From Nocardioides sp. (GTDB lineage: Bacteria > Actinomycetota > Actinomycetes > Propionibacteriales > Nocardioidaceae), in the NCBI RefSeq assembly GCF_030150155.1, contig NZ_JASLGR010000034.1:124001-188000 (forward strand): DNA of 64,000 bases, given 5' to 3'. Of this stretch, positions 18,544 to 27,356 are shown one piece after another. Every line of letters begins with the position of its first letter. The first letter of the stretch is position 1. The notes under the pieces were generated by a model. It had not been told where the DNA came from. It did no database searches and saw nothing but the letters and a program-made list of their open reading frames with translations. The translations under genes and the position numbers were made by a program.

Positions 18544-19047
18544 TCAGGGGCGGCGCTCCAGAGTGCCGAACGCGCTGCGATGGAAGACCAGGGGGCAGCC
18601 CTCCTCGGGGTGCTCGACGGCATGGATCTGGAGCAGCACGATGATGTGGTCACCGGCCTCGACCTCACGGTAGATCGTGGTGTCGAAGTGCGCGACGCCG
18701 TCCTCGATCACCACCGCACCGTCGTCGGACACGCTGACCGACAGGCCGGCGAAGCGGGTCTCCGGGACCCCGGCGAGCTGACGGGCGACGTCGCCGTGGT
18801 GGGCGGCGAGCACGGTCACGCCCAGGTGCGAGGCCCGCCGCAGCTGCGGCCAGGTCTTGGACGAGGCCGCTACCGAGAAGGAGACCAGCGGCGGGTCGAG
18901 GCTCTCGGAGCGGAACGAGGACGCCGCGAGCCCGACGGGCTCACCGTCGACGACCGCAGCGACGGCGACGACGCCGGAGGGGAAGATACCGAACGCCTTC
19001 CGCAGCCGCGCGGGCTCGAGATCCTGGTTGGTCGCAAACGTGCTCAT
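18544..19047 (-). CDS. Flavin reductase family protein (FMN reductase, PF01613)
   Basis: 167 aa, a typical length for this family. It has LRKAFGIFPSGVVAVAA near the start, GLAASSFRSESLDPPLVSFSV (flavin-binding region) and GDHIIVLLQIHAVE near the end. It would reduce FMN or FAD with NAD(P)H and supply it to the two flavin monooxygenases encoded just upstream on the same strand. AGAGGA lies upstream of the ATG. The SfnB-like gene ends 9 nt before this start, so they form one operon. Confidence 0.85.
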   Translation of the reverse strand: MSTFATNQDLEPARLRKAFGIFPSGVVAVAAVVDGEPVGLAASSFRSESLDPPLVSFSVAASSKTWPQLRRASHLGVTVLAAHHGDVARQLAGVPETRFAGLSVSVSDDGAVVIEDGVAHFDTTIYREVEAGDHIIVLLQIHAVEHPEEGCPLVFHRSAFGTLERRP

Positions 19048-19056
19048 CTCGTCCTC

Positions 19057-20274
19057 TCAGAGCTGACCGTGTCGGGGCGGCAGCAGCCCCTCGACCGCCC
19101 AGCGACCCAGGTGCTGCAACTTCCATGCTGCCGGATCGTGCAAGGTGTGGACCCGCGCGTTCCGCCAGTGCCTGTCAAGACTCTCACCTGTCAGGGCCGA
19201 ACGGGTGCCGGCGACCTCGAAGAGTCCGGACGCGACCGCGACCGAGACCTCGGTGGTCGAGGCCCGGGCGGCGGCCACGGCAAGGGTGGCGGCCGAGGCC
19301 GTCTCCTCGGTCAGATCGGCGTTGGCGGCGTCCACGGCGGCTCCCGCCACGCTCAGCAGCGCCTCCGCGGAGCGGACCCGGAGCTCCATCTCGCCGAAGA
19401 GTCGGACGATCACCGGGTCCTGAGCGGCCCGCTCGACGCCGTACACGGCGACCGCGTCGGGGTAGGGACGGGACTTCGAAGTGACGAATCTCGCAGCTTC
19501 GTCGAGGGCTGCCCGGGCGATGCCGGCGTCGATCGCCGAGTGCATCAGCTGCGCGTAGGAGCCGTACGTCGTGGGGCCGGTGAAGGTGTCGGAGTAGTTC
19601 GTGATCCACTCGTCGCGCACCTCGACCTCGGTGAACCGCACCGTGCCCGAGGCGGTGGTGCGCTGCCCGACGGCGTCCCAGTCGTCGATGATCTCGACGC
19701 CGGGAGCGTTACGGTCGACCCAGGCGACGTGCATCGGGCCGTCGATGCCGAGGTGGGTCAGGACGGGGATGCGGTCGGCGAAGATCGCGCCGGTGCAGTA
19801 GAACTTCGTGCCGTTGAGGTGCCAGTGGTCACCGACCTCGACCAGGGTGGTGCGGTAGTCGCGGACGTGCTTGGTGCCGACCTCGGACTGGGCGTTGCCG
19901 AAGAAGGTCCCGGCCAGCACCTCGCCGAAGAGCAGCGCCTGCTGAGCACGGCTGCCCTGCAGCCGGAGCTGGTTGAGGTAGACGAAGTGGCTGTGCGGGA
20001 TCTGGCCGATGTTCGGGTCGGCGACGCTGATCCGGCGGATCACCTCGGCCACCACCGAGAACGGCAGGTCCGCTCCCCCGAAAGCCGCCGGGACGGTGAT
20101 CGCCAGCAGGCCCGAGGCCGCCAGCTGCGTGATCTGGTCGTGCGGCAGGATCCGCTCGCGGTCGCGCAGGGCGGCCCCGACAGCGAAGTCGGCGGCGAGG
20201 CGGGACGCCTCGGCCAGCGCCTCGTCGGCGCTCAGCACCGGAACCTGCACCCGTGTCACATCAAGCTCGGTCAT
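19057..20274 (-). CDS. SfnB/DszC-like flavin-dependent sulfur acquisition oxidoreductase (acyl-CoA dehydrogenase fold)
   Basis: 405 aa from the ATG at 20272-20274, which has GGGGAG about 8 nt upstream. The acyl-CoA dehydrogenase fold is clear (GLLAITVPAAFGGADLPF; WHLNGTKFYCTGAIFADRI; DWDAVGQRTTASGTVRF). Members next to an SsuD-like monooxygenase and a flavin reductase are the SfnB/DszC group, which use reduced flavin to oxidise organosulfur compounds such as sulfones or thiophenes. It lies between the SsuD-like gene (upstream) and the flavin reductase gene. The exact substrate cannot be read from the sequence. Confidence 0.75.
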   Translation of the reverse strand: MTELDVTRVQVPVLSADEALAEASRLAADFAVGAALRDRERILPHDQITQLAASGLLAITVPAAFGGADLPFSVVAEVIRRISVADPNIGQIPHSHFVYLNQLRLQGSRAQQALLFGEVLAGTFFGNAQSEVGTKHVRDYRTTLVEVGDHWHLNGTKFYCTGAIFADRIPVLTHLGIDGPMHVAWVDRNAPGVEIIDDWDAVGQRTTASGTVRFTEVEVRDEWITNYSDTFTGPTTYGSYAQLMHSAIDAGIARAALDEAARFVTSKSRPYPDAVAVYGVERAAQDPVIVRLFGEMELRVRSAEALLSVAGAAVDAANADLTEETASAATLAVAAARASTTEVSVAVASGLFEVAGTRSALTGESLDRHWRNARVHTLHDPAAWKLQHLGRWAVEGLLPPRHGQL

Positions 20275-20301
20275 CGTGACTCCCCGTTCCAAAACTCTAG
20301 T

Positions 20302-20320
20302 GTCTAGATAGACTTTATCA
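20302..20320 (-). promoter_or_regulatory. Palindrome and TGATAAAGTC element upstream of the SfnB-like gene
   Basis: GTCTAGATAGAC (20302-20313) is a 5-2-5 palindrome. It overlaps the minus-strand TGATAAAGTC (20311-20320) that also precedes the transporter operon at 6119-6128. The TGA of the 10-mer is the stop codon of the SsuD-like gene. A TAGAGT hexamer closer to the gene could be the -10 box. Candidate operator of the LysR regulator at 21679. Confidence 0.45.
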
Positions 20321-21502
20321 GGAAGGTGTCGGGGCGGCGACACCCGCCCGCACCGACGACCCGAACGGCACCGACGCGGCCTGGACCGGCACCGGCGCCA
20401 GCGGGCTGACCCAGCGGCCACGCCGGGCCAGCTCGGGCAGGACGCCCTCGCCGAACCAGTAGGACTCCTCCAGGTGCGGGTACCCCGACAGCACGAACTC
20501 CTCGATCCCGACCGCGGCGTACTCCTCGATCAGGTCCGCGATCTCGGCGTACGAGCCGACCATCGCCGTGCCCGCACCGCCGCGGACCAGGCCGACTCCC
20601 GCCCACAGCCCGGGGTGGATCTCCAGGTCGTCGCGCGAGCCGTGGTGCAGGTCGAGCATCCGACGCTGCCCCTCGGACCCGCTGCGGCGCAGCCCCTCCT
20701 GCATCCGCGCGATCTCGGCGTCACTGATCCCGTCGAGCATCCGGGCGGCCTCGTTCCACGCCGCCGCCGAGGTGTCGCGGGCGATGGTGTGCAGCCGGAC
20801 CCCGAAGCGCAGCTCGCGGCCGTAGCGTGCCGCCGCCTCACGCGCCCGATCGATCTTGGCCGCGACCGCCGCCGGCGGCTCGCCCCAGGTCAGATAGACG
20901 TCGGCATGCTTGGCCGCGACCTCGATGCCGGCCGCCGAGGAGCCACCGAAGTAGACCTGCGGGATCTCGTGGGGCAGGTGCTGCAGCGAGGAGTCCTCGA
21001 CCGAGAGGTAGGTGCCGGCGAAGTCGACGGTCTCGCCCCGCCACAGTGCTCTGACGATGGTGAGGAACTCGTCGCAGCGGGCGTAGCGCTCGTCCTTGCC
21101 CAGGAAGTCGCCGTACATCCGCTGGTCATGGTCCTCGCCCCCGGTGACCACGTTGAGCATCAGCCGACCGCCGGTCAGATTGGCGTACGACGTCGCCATC
21201 TGCGCCGCGACATAGGGAGCGACAGCGTCGGGCCGGAAGGCGACCAGGAACTTGAGCCGCTCCGAGACCTGGGTCAACATCGCCGAGGTCACCCAGGCGT
21301 CCTCGCACCACGGCCCGGTCGGGATGAGCGCCCCCTCGAAGCCGAGCTGCTCGGCCGAGCGGGCGATCTGCCCGAGGTAGGGCACCGTCGCCGGCCGGCC
21401 ACCCGACGCCATCGCGACGCCGTGACCGCCGCCGAGGACGTGGCGCCCGTCGCCGCCGTTGGTCGGGATGAACCAGTGGAAGGTCAGCGCGTTCTCGGTC
21501 AT
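20318..21502 (-). CDS. LLM-class flavin-dependent alkanesulfonate monooxygenase (SsuD-like)
   Basis: 394 aa from the ATG at 21500-21502, preceded by AAGGAG with about 8 nt spacing. It belongs to the bacterial luciferase-like superfamily; LTFHWFIPTNGGDGRH and GGEDHDQRMYGDFLGKDERYARCDEF are typical of SsuD. With FMNH2 from the flavin reductase and O2 it would release sulfite from alkanesulfonates. It starts a leftward operon of three desulfonation genes and is divergent from a LysR gene. An AT-rich stretch around 21560-21582 (TAATGTCCACTAG) lies between them. Confidence 0.85.
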   Translation of the reverse strand: MTENALTFHWFIPTNGGDGRHVLGGGHGVAMASGGRPATVPYLGQIARSAEQLGFEGALIPTGPWCEDAWVTSAMLTQVSERLKFLVAFRPDAVAPYVAAQMATSYANLTGGRLMLNVVTGGEDHDQRMYGDFLGKDERYARCDEFLTIVRALWRGETVDFAGTYLSVEDSSLQHLPHEIPQVYFGGSSAAGIEVAAKHADVYLTWGEPPAAVAAKIDRAREAAARYGRELRFGVRLHTIARDTSAAAWNEAARMLDGISDAEIARMQEGLRRSGSEGQRRMLDLHHGSRDDLEIHPGLWAGVGLVRGGAGTAMVGSYAEIADLIEEYAAVGIEEFVLSGYPHLEESYWFGEGVLPELARRGRWVSPLAPVPVQAASVPFGSSVRAGVAAPTPS

Positions 21503-21678
21503 GGTCGGCTCCTTCGCCAGGCGGACTGCTCGGTGTCGACGGGAGGACCCATCCACGTAATGTCCACTAGTTTTATGCACTAAAGCGAGAGGGACAAGCC
21601 CTACGAGGCTCGGCATCGACGATGAAGTGCGAGGCCCTGCCTTTCACTAGATCCAGTAACACCATAGACTTTGTTGTC

Positions 21679-22575
21679 ATGCGGATCGAACAGCTCGACT
21701 ATGTGGCCGCCGTCGCCGAGCACGGCTCACTGCGCCGTGCTGGTGAGCACCTGCACGTCTCCCAGCCCGCGATCAGCGAGGCGATCACGAAGCTGGAGCG
21801 CGAGCTCGGCGTGACGCTGCTGGACCGGCGCCGCTCCGGCGCCCGGATCTCGGCCGCCGGACGCAGCCTGATGCCCTACCTCACCGACGTGCTCGACGGC
21901 GTCGCGCGGCTCGCCCACGCCGCCAGCGGCCACACCGGTGCGGGCCGCACGATCCGGATCGGCACGGTCAACACCGGCACCTCGCACGTGCTCCTGCCCG
22001 CCGCGCACGCCCACCAACACGGCCCGGCGGCCTCCCCTGTCGAGATCCGCCAGCTCCAGCAGGGCGAGATCCAGGTCGGGCTGGCCGAGGGCACCCTCGA
22101 CCTCGGCCTGGTCAACCTGCTGGTCGAGGACGAGCTCCACCCCGACCTGCACGGCGTGGAGCTGATGCGCGGCACCGCCGTCGCCGTCCTCCCCCGCGAC
22201 CACCCGCTCACCGGCCAGGAGAGCGTCAGCGCCGCCGACCTGGCCGGGGCCGACTTCATCGCGATGCGCGAGGGCTACGTGATGTACCGCGTCGCCAAGC
22301 GGCTCTTCGGCGACGCCACTCCCCCGGCCCTGCACAGCACCGACGGCGCCGACATGGGCTCGAAGATGGTCGGCTCGGGCCTGGGCGTCACCGTGCTGCC
22401 GGACTTCAGCGTGCACGACGACCCGCTCGCCGTCGCCGGGATCATCACCACCCGGCCGCTGGCCGTCGACCCGATCGTGGTCCGGATGGTGCTGCTCACC
22501 CGCAAGGGCGCACGTCACCCCGAGAGCGTGCGCGCCCTGATCGGGGCGCTGCGCTCCCGGGCCTCGCAAGTCTGA
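21679..22575 (+). CDS. LysR-family transcriptional regulator of the sulfur cluster
   Basis: 298 aa. The N-terminal wHTH is MRIEQLDYVAAVAEHGSLRR...SQPAISEAITKLERELG, followed by a substrate-binding domain (IRIGTVNTGTSHVLLPAA). The ATG at 21679 has no Shine-Dalgarno but TAGACT lies 8 nt upstream, so it may be leaderless. It is divergent from the SsuD-like operon, the usual place for a LysR protein that controls it. A CysB/Cbl-like role in sulfur starvation is inferred from this context. An in-frame start further upstream (21622) is less likely. Confidence 0.85.
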   Translation: MRIEQLDYVAAVAEHGSLRRAGEHLHVSQPAISEAITKLERELGVTLLDRRRSGARISAAGRSLMPYLTDVLDGVARLAHAASGHTGAGRTIRIGTVNTGTSHVLLPAAHAHQHGPAASPVEIRQLQQGEIQVGLAEGTLDLGLVNLLVEDELHPDLHGVELMRGTAVAVLPRDHPLTGQESVSAADLAGADFIAMREGYVMYRVAKRLFGDATPPALHSTDGADMGSKMVGSGLGVTVLPDFSVHDDPLAVAGIITTRPLAVDPIVVRMVLLTRKGARHPESVRALIGALRSRASQV

Positions 22576-22590
22576 GGCTGGCGGGGCCTC

Positions 22591-22800
22591 TCAGACCTCG
22601 CGACGCTCCTCGACGTGCCGCGTCTCACCACGCTGCTTGTTCATCACCAGCGACAGGACGATCGCCAGGACGCCGACGGCGACCAGGATCCATCCCAGCG
22701 TGTCCGACGCGATGTACTTGTCCATCCCGTCGATCTTGATCGCGCCGAACCCGAAGATCAGTCCGACGGCCAGCAGAACGATGCCAAGTCCGATACCCAT
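22591..22800 (-). CDS. Small two-helix membrane protein, DUF6458-like
   Basis: 69 aa with GGGAG before the ATG. Two hydrophobic helices (IGLGIVLLAVGLIFGFGAI and LGWILVAVGVLAIVLSLVM) separated by a short loop, then a charged tail (NKQRGETRHVEERREV). This pattern fits the actinobacterial DUF6458 family. Function unknown. It is convergent with the LysR gene. Confidence 0.75.
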   Translation of the reverse strand: MGIGLGIVLLAVGLIFGFGAIKIDGMDKYIASDTLGWILVAVGVLAIVLSLVMNKQRGETRHVEERREV

Positions 22801-22878
22801 GACGGCTCCCTTGCCTCGAAAGTGGTGCCTTGCCCTAGCACCGACACTCTTCCCCGGCTGGGAGCCTTCAAACCGTGC

Positions 22879-23925
22879 TCAGAGCGGGTAGGCCTGGACG
22901 AACTCGGTGAGCGCCTTGAGCTGGTCGGGGTCGGTCGACGGGATCACGCCGTGACCGAGGTTGAAGATGTGCCCCGTGGCCTGCTTGCCGATCTCGATGA
23001 TGGTCGCGGCACGCTCGAGCATCACCTCGGTCGGCGCGAAGACCAGCGCCGGGTCGAGGTTGCCCTGCACCCCACGGTCGGGCCCTGCCGCAGCGATGCC
23101 GTGCTCCAGCGGCGTACGCCAGTCGACACCGAGTACGTCGGCACCGGCCGACGCCATCTCGGGCAGCAGGGACGCCGAGTTCACCCCGAAGTGGATCCGC
23201 GGCACGCCCAGCCGCCCCGCCCGCTCCAGCACCTGGGCGGAGTACGGCTGCACGAAGCGGACGTAGTCGGCCGGGTGCACCGCGCCGGCCCACGAGTCGA
23301 AGAGCTGCACGGCGCTCGCACCGGCGGCCACCTGGACCTCGAGGAAGCTCGCGGAGATGTCGGCGATCTTCGTCATCAGGGCGTCCCAGATCTCAGGGGC
23401 GCCGAACATCAGGGCCTTGGTCTTGGCATACTCCTTGGACGGACCGCCCTCGACCAGGTACGACGCCACCGTGAACGGTGCGCCGGCGAAGCCGATCAGC
23501 GGCGTGCCGTGCTCGCCCACCCCGGCCAGCTCCGCGGTCAGGTTCTGCACCGCCGCGGTGATGAAGGGGACGTCCTCGGGCGTCAGCGACGGGATCGCCT
23601 CGACGTCGGCCAGGGTGCGCACCGGGTTCGCGATCACCGGGCCGACGCCGGGCTTGATGTCGAGGTCGACACCGACGGCCTTGAGCGGCAGCACGATGTC
23701 GGAGAAGAAGATCGCCGCATCCACGCCGTAGCGACGCACCGGCTGGAGCGTGATCTCAGTGATCAGGTCGGCGTCCATGCACGAGTCGAGCATCGCGACG
23801 CCCTCGCGGACCTTGAGGTACTCCGGCAGCGAGCGCCCCGCCTGCCGCATGAACCACACCGGCGTGTGGGACGGCTTCTCCCCGCGCGCGGCACGGAGGA
23901 ACGGGCTCTGCTGGAGGTCGCGCAT
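22879..23925 (-). CDS. hemE: Uroporphyrinogen decarboxylase HemE
   Basis: 348 aa from ATG 23923-23925, close to the usual 350. It contains the URO-D signature PVWFMRQAGRSLPEYLKVR and the second family motif IGFAGAPFTVASYLVEGG. The enzyme converts uroporphyrinogen III to coproporphyrinogen III, the substrate of HemY/CgoX here. It is divergent from DUF3000 with only 63 bp between them. GACGAT 6 nt before the ATG may be a leaderless -10 box. Confidence 0.95.
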   Translation of the reverse strand: MRDLQQSPFLRAARGEKPSHTPVWFMRQAGRSLPEYLKVREGVAMLDSCMDADLITEITLQPVRRYGVDAAIFFSDIVLPLKAVGVDLDIKPGVGPVIANPVRTLADVEAIPSLTPEDVPFITAAVQNLTAELAGVGEHGTPLIGFAGAPFTVASYLVEGGPSKEYAKTKALMFGAPEIWDALMTKIADISASFLEVQVAAGASAVQLFDSWAGAVHPADYVRFVQPYSAQVLERAGRLGVPRIHFGVNSASLLPEMASAGADVLGVDWRTPLEHGIAAAGPDRGVQGNLDPALVFAPTEVMLERAATIIEIGKQATGHIFNLGHGVIPSTDPDQLKALTEFVQAYPL

Positions 23926-23988
23926 GACGTGATCGTCCCATCGCTCCCGGCGTGGGTGCACATTTCAGGAGTTATTCAGTTTTATGGT

Positions 23989-24594
23989 GTGCGGGTGGTG
24001 GTTCGGAAGGAGGCTCAGCCTCGTGAGTTCGAGGCGGCGATGGCCGCGATGCGAACCGCGACCCTGAGGCCCGAGATCGCCTGCGAGGAGATGCCCGCTC
24101 CGCAGCGGATCGCCCCGTACGCGACAGCGCTCAGTGCCGACGTCACCGTCGAGGAGACCGAGGTCGCCACCGGACGGCTGATCCTGCTGCACGACCCCGA
24201 CGGCAACGACGCCTGGGCCGGCGGCACGTTCCGCTGCGTCGCCTACGCGCGCGCCGACATCGACCCCGAGATGATCAACGACGCCCTGCTCGGCGGCGTC
24301 GGCTGGTCCTGGCTGACCGAGGCCCTGGAGGCGCACGACGCCCCGTTCGCGGCCCCGTCGGGCACCGTCACCCGGGTCGTCACCGAGAGCTTCGGCGCGA
24401 TGGACGAGGAACCGCCCAGCGCCCAGATCGAGATCCGCGCGTCGTGGACCCCGGTCGCCACCCCGAGCGGCGTCTTCGACGTCCGCCCCCATGTCGAGGC
24501 GTGGGGCGAACTGCTCTGCACCGCAGCCGGCCTGCCGCCGGTGCCCGAGGGCGTGGCCATCATGCCCAGCCGCCGTGGACAGCGAGGCTCATGA
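23989..24594 (+). CDS. DUF3000 domain protein
   Basis: About 201 aa. Conserved segments RPEIACEEMPAPQRIAPYA, GRLILLHDPDGNDAW, GWSWLTEAL, IRASWTP and GLPPVPEGV match DUF3000, an actinobacterial family of unknown function found beside hemE and RNase D. The start is uncertain: GTG codons at 23989, 23995 and 23998 are all possible, and the first is used. Its stop overlaps the RNase D start (ATGA), so the two are coupled. Confidence 0.8.
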   Translation: MRVVVRKEAQPREFEAAMAAMRTATLRPEIACEEMPAPQRIAPYATALSADVTVEETEVATGRLILLHDPDGNDAWAGGTFRCVAYARADIDPEMINDALLGGVGWSWLTEALEAHDAPFAAPSGTVTRVVTESFGAMDEEPPSAQIEIRASWTPVATPSGVFDVRPHVEAWGELLCTAAGLPPVPEGVAIMPSRRGQRGS

Positions 24595-25838
24595 CCGACG
24601 TGACACCCGAGCCCGACCAGGCCGCCGAGGCGCCCCAGGTGCCCCTGCTGACCCTGCGTGACGGCCTGCCGAGCGTGGTCGACACCGACGAAGCACTGCT
24701 CCGCGCCGCCGAGGCGATCGCCGCCGGCACCGGCCCGGTCGGCCTGGACGCCGAACGTGCATCGGGCTACCGCTACTCCAACCGTGCCTACCTGGTGCAG
24801 CTGCGCCGTGAGGGTGCCGGCACCTGGCTGATCGACCCGATCGGGCTGAGCACGATGCAGCCCCTGATCGACGCGCTGGCCGGCACCGAGTGGATCCTAC
24901 ATGCGGCCACCCAGGACCTGCCCTGCCTCAACGAGATCGGGCTCTACCCGACGAAGCTCTTCGACACCGAGCTGGCCGGACGCCTGTTGGGCTATCCCCG
25001 GGTCGGCCTCGGCACCCTGGTCGAGACGGTGCTGGGCTTCGGCATGCTCAAGGAGCACTCCGCCGCCGACTGGTCGACCCGGCCGCTGCCGGAGTCGTGG
25101 CTCGAGTACGCCGCTCTCGACGTCGAGGTCCTGGCCGAACTGCGTCTGGCGATGATCGACCAGCTCAAGGCCGCCGGCAAGGACGAGTGGGCCCGCCAGG
25201 AGTTCGACGCGCTGCGCTTCTTCGAACCCAACGTCAAGGTCGATCCGTGGCGTCGGGTGTCGGGCAGCAACAAGATGCGGGGCCGTCACCTGGCCGCCGT
25301 ACGGGAACTGTGGATCGAGCGCGATGCGATCGCCGCGGAGCGGGACTCCACGCCCAGCCGTCTTCTCCCCGACGCCGCGATCGTGGTCGCGGCCACCGCG
25401 ATGCCGACCGACAAGGCGGCGCTGCTGGGGCTGCGTGGCTTCCACGGCCGCGGCGCCTCGCGCTACGCGACCCGCTGGCTGGACGCCATCGGGCGGGCGA
25501 TCCAGACCCCCGAGTCGGACCTGCCCGGTCGGGCTGCGCGCCACGACGGACCGCCCGCGGCCCGCGCCTGGGCCGACCGCGACCCGGTCGCCTCGACCCG
25601 GCTGACCCTGGCCAAGGAGTCGATGGCCGAGCTCGCCGAGGAGCGCCACCTGCCGGTGGAGAACCTGCTCACCCCCGACACCATGCGTCGGGTGCTGTGG
25701 ACCCCTCCGGCCACCCGCGAGCCCGGTGACCTGCTCGACCAGGTCACCGGTCAGCTCTCGGGCTACGGGGCCCGTGGCTGGCAAATCGCGCTGACCGCGC
25801 CGCTGCTGACCTCGGCGATCCTCGACGCCGAGGCCTGA
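24591..25838 (+). CDS. rnd: Ribonuclease D (DEDD exonuclease with HRDC domain)
   Basis: 415 aa. DEDDy exonuclease motifs: GLDAERASGYRYSNRAYLVQ (motif I), HAATQDLPCLNEIG (motif II) and YAALDVEVLAEL (motif III with Tyr). An HRDC-type domain follows (about 215-300), then a second HRDC-like region. It trims the 3' ends of stable RNAs such as tRNA precursors. ATGA overlap with DUF3000. Confidence 0.9.
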   Translation: MTDVTPEPDQAAEAPQVPLLTLRDGLPSVVDTDEALLRAAEAIAAGTGPVGLDAERASGYRYSNRAYLVQLRREGAGTWLIDPIGLSTMQPLIDALAGTEWILHAATQDLPCLNEIGLYPTKLFDTELAGRLLGYPRVGLGTLVETVLGFGMLKEHSAADWSTRPLPESWLEYAALDVEVLAELRLAMIDQLKAAGKDEWARQEFDALRFFEPNVKVDPWRRVSGSNKMRGRHLAAVRELWIERDAIAAERDSTPSRLLPDAAIVVAATAMPTDKAALLGLRGFHGRGASRYATRWLDAIGRAIQTPESDLPGRAARHDGPPAARAWADRDPVASTRLTLAKESMAELAEERHLPVENLLTPDTMRRVLWTPPATREPGDLLDQVTGQLSGYGARGWQIALTAPLLTSAILDAEA

Positions 25839-25855
25839 GCCGGCTACCCGCCGGC
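25839..25855. terminator. Short hairpin between convergent genes
   Basis: GCCGGC, loop TACCC, GCCGGC. The 6-bp stem lies just after the RNase D stop and before the stop of the convergent lipoprotein gene. Confidence 0.35.
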
Positions 25856-25860
25856 GGCGA

Positions 25861-27216
25861 TCAGGGGGTCGCGGTCGGCGTCGGGTTGGCGGCGATGCTG
25901 GCCTGGGCCAGCAGTGGCGCCGCGGCAGCGTCGACCTCCTCGGCAGCCTGCTGTACGGCGACCGGGATCTGCCCCGGGACGAAGAGCCGGTCCACGGCGC
26001 TGCGGGTGGCCTCCTCGATCGCGGACCACTGCTCGGTGAACGGCAGGATCGCCATCTTGCGGACCGTGTAGGTGAAGACCGAGGAGTGCAGCGGCGCCTG
26101 GTCGGTCTGGAGGAAGTCCTCGGTCAGGGCGACCTGCTGGTTGACCGGCACCAGGTAGCCGGTCGCGGCGAGCGGCTTGACGCCCTCCTGGGAGGAGAGC
26201 CCGACGAGCAGGTCGGCGGCGGCCTCGATGTGCTCGGACTTCGCCGACAGGCACAGGGCGGTGTAGTCGCCGGTGGTGGTGGCGTCGTCGATGGTCGGCA
26301 TCGGCAGCACGTCCCAGCGCAGTCCGCTGACGGCCCGCAGCGCGGGCACCAGCGAGCGGTCGCCGACCATCATCGCGAGCTTGCCGTTCTTGAACCAGCG
26401 CAGCTGCTGGTCGGCCGAGGCGGTGGTGGTCACCGACGGGTTGGCCAGCACCGGCAGCACCTTGTCCAGCGCCTCGACGCCCTGGTCGTTGCCCAGCGTC
26501 ATCTCGTACTTGGTGACGTCGGCGAGGGTGCCGCCCGCGGACAGGAAGAACGGGGCGAGCGCGGTCAGGGTGGAGTCGATCGCGAACGGCTTGACGCCGT
26601 CGTGGGTGGCGGCCTGCTGGGCGGCGAGCTGGAACTGCTCCCAGGTCCAGCTCTTCGAGGTGCGGATGTTGGGCACGTCGATGCCCTGGGCCTGCATCCG
26701 GGGGAAGTCGACCAGGTCGGTGTTGTAGTAGACCACCGACGGGTTCACGCCGTACGGCATGCACTCCAAGCGCTGGTCCTTGCTCAGCGCCTCCAGGGCG
26801 TCACGGGAGTACTTGTCCCCGATGTCGACGTTGCGGGCGTCGAGGTAGTCGTCGACCGGCTCGACCTTCTTGCCCGCCTCCAGCTTGGACAGGTCGGCGC
26901 GCGAGATCAGGAAGACGTCGGGCAGCGTCGTCTTCGGGTCGTTGATCGCCGTCATCATCGCGGCGTCGCTGGACCAGGAGGTCAGGTTGACCGAGGCGAG
27001 GTCGGTGCCGGCGTTGTAGTTCGCCACCGCCGTGCCCCAGGCCCGGACCTCAGCGCTGTTGCCCCACACGCCGAGGGTCAGCTTCGCCGGGGTGGTGACC
27101 CCGGTCGGGCTCGGCGTCGGTGTCGGTGTCGCCTTCGTGGACGAGGTGGAGGTTCCGCAACCGGCCAGGACGAGCACACCAGCAACTGCGACAACCTGCT
27201 TCAACACGAACACCAC
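25861..27216 (-). CDS. Extracellular solute-binding lipoprotein (ABC sugar-type, family 1)
   Basis: About 451 aa. A hydrophobic N-terminus ends in the lipobox VLAGC, then a Thr/Pro/Ser linker, then a family-1 binding protein fold (LTLGVWGNSAEVRAW; LPDVFLISRADLSKLE; PYGVNPSVVYYNTDLV). The ligand is probably a sugar or oligosaccharide. No permease or ATPase gene is adjacent, so it works with a distant transporter or in sensing. Start choice is hard: GTG at 27214-27216, others nearby, and a GTG 63 nt upstream. A TAAAAT on the coding strand at 27346-27351 may be its -10 box. Confidence 0.75.
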   Translation of the reverse strand: MVFVLKQVVAVAGVLVLAGCGTSTSSTKATPTPTPSPTGVTTPAKLTLGVWGNSAEVRAWGTAVANYNAGTDLASVNLTSWSSDAAMMTAINDPKTTLPDVFLISRADLSKLEAGKKVEPVDDYLDARNVDIGDKYSRDALEALSKDQRLECMPYGVNPSVVYYNTDLVDFPRMQAQGIDVPNIRTSKSWTWEQFQLAAQQAATHDGVKPFAIDSTLTALAPFFLSAGGTLADVTKYEMTLGNDQGVEALDKVLPVLANPSVTTTASADQQLRWFKNGKLAMMVGDRSLVPALRAVSGLRWDVLPMPTIDDATTTGDYTALCLSAKSEHIEAAADLLVGLSSQEGVKPLAATGYLVPVNQQVALTEDFLQTDQAPLHSSVFTYTVRKMAILPFTEQWSAIEEATRSAVDRLFVPGQIPVAVQQAAEEVDAAAAPLLAQASIAANPTPTATP

Positions 27217-27356
27217 TCTAACGAGGGGTGTCTCAGCCCTCCGAAACGAGTAGCGCACGCCGGACCGGGAGCGCCTCACGGCGCAAGGCCGCTCTAGGCG
27301 GCTAATTTTGGGACCCGGGGCTGCCGCGGCCCGGCGTGCTCTCCTATTTTAACCGT

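Noticed and set aside
22615..23988. N-terminal extension of the DUF3000 gene through the region antisense to hemE
   Set aside because: The extension is antisense to a clear hemE gene and the DUF3000 homology begins only after about 24000.
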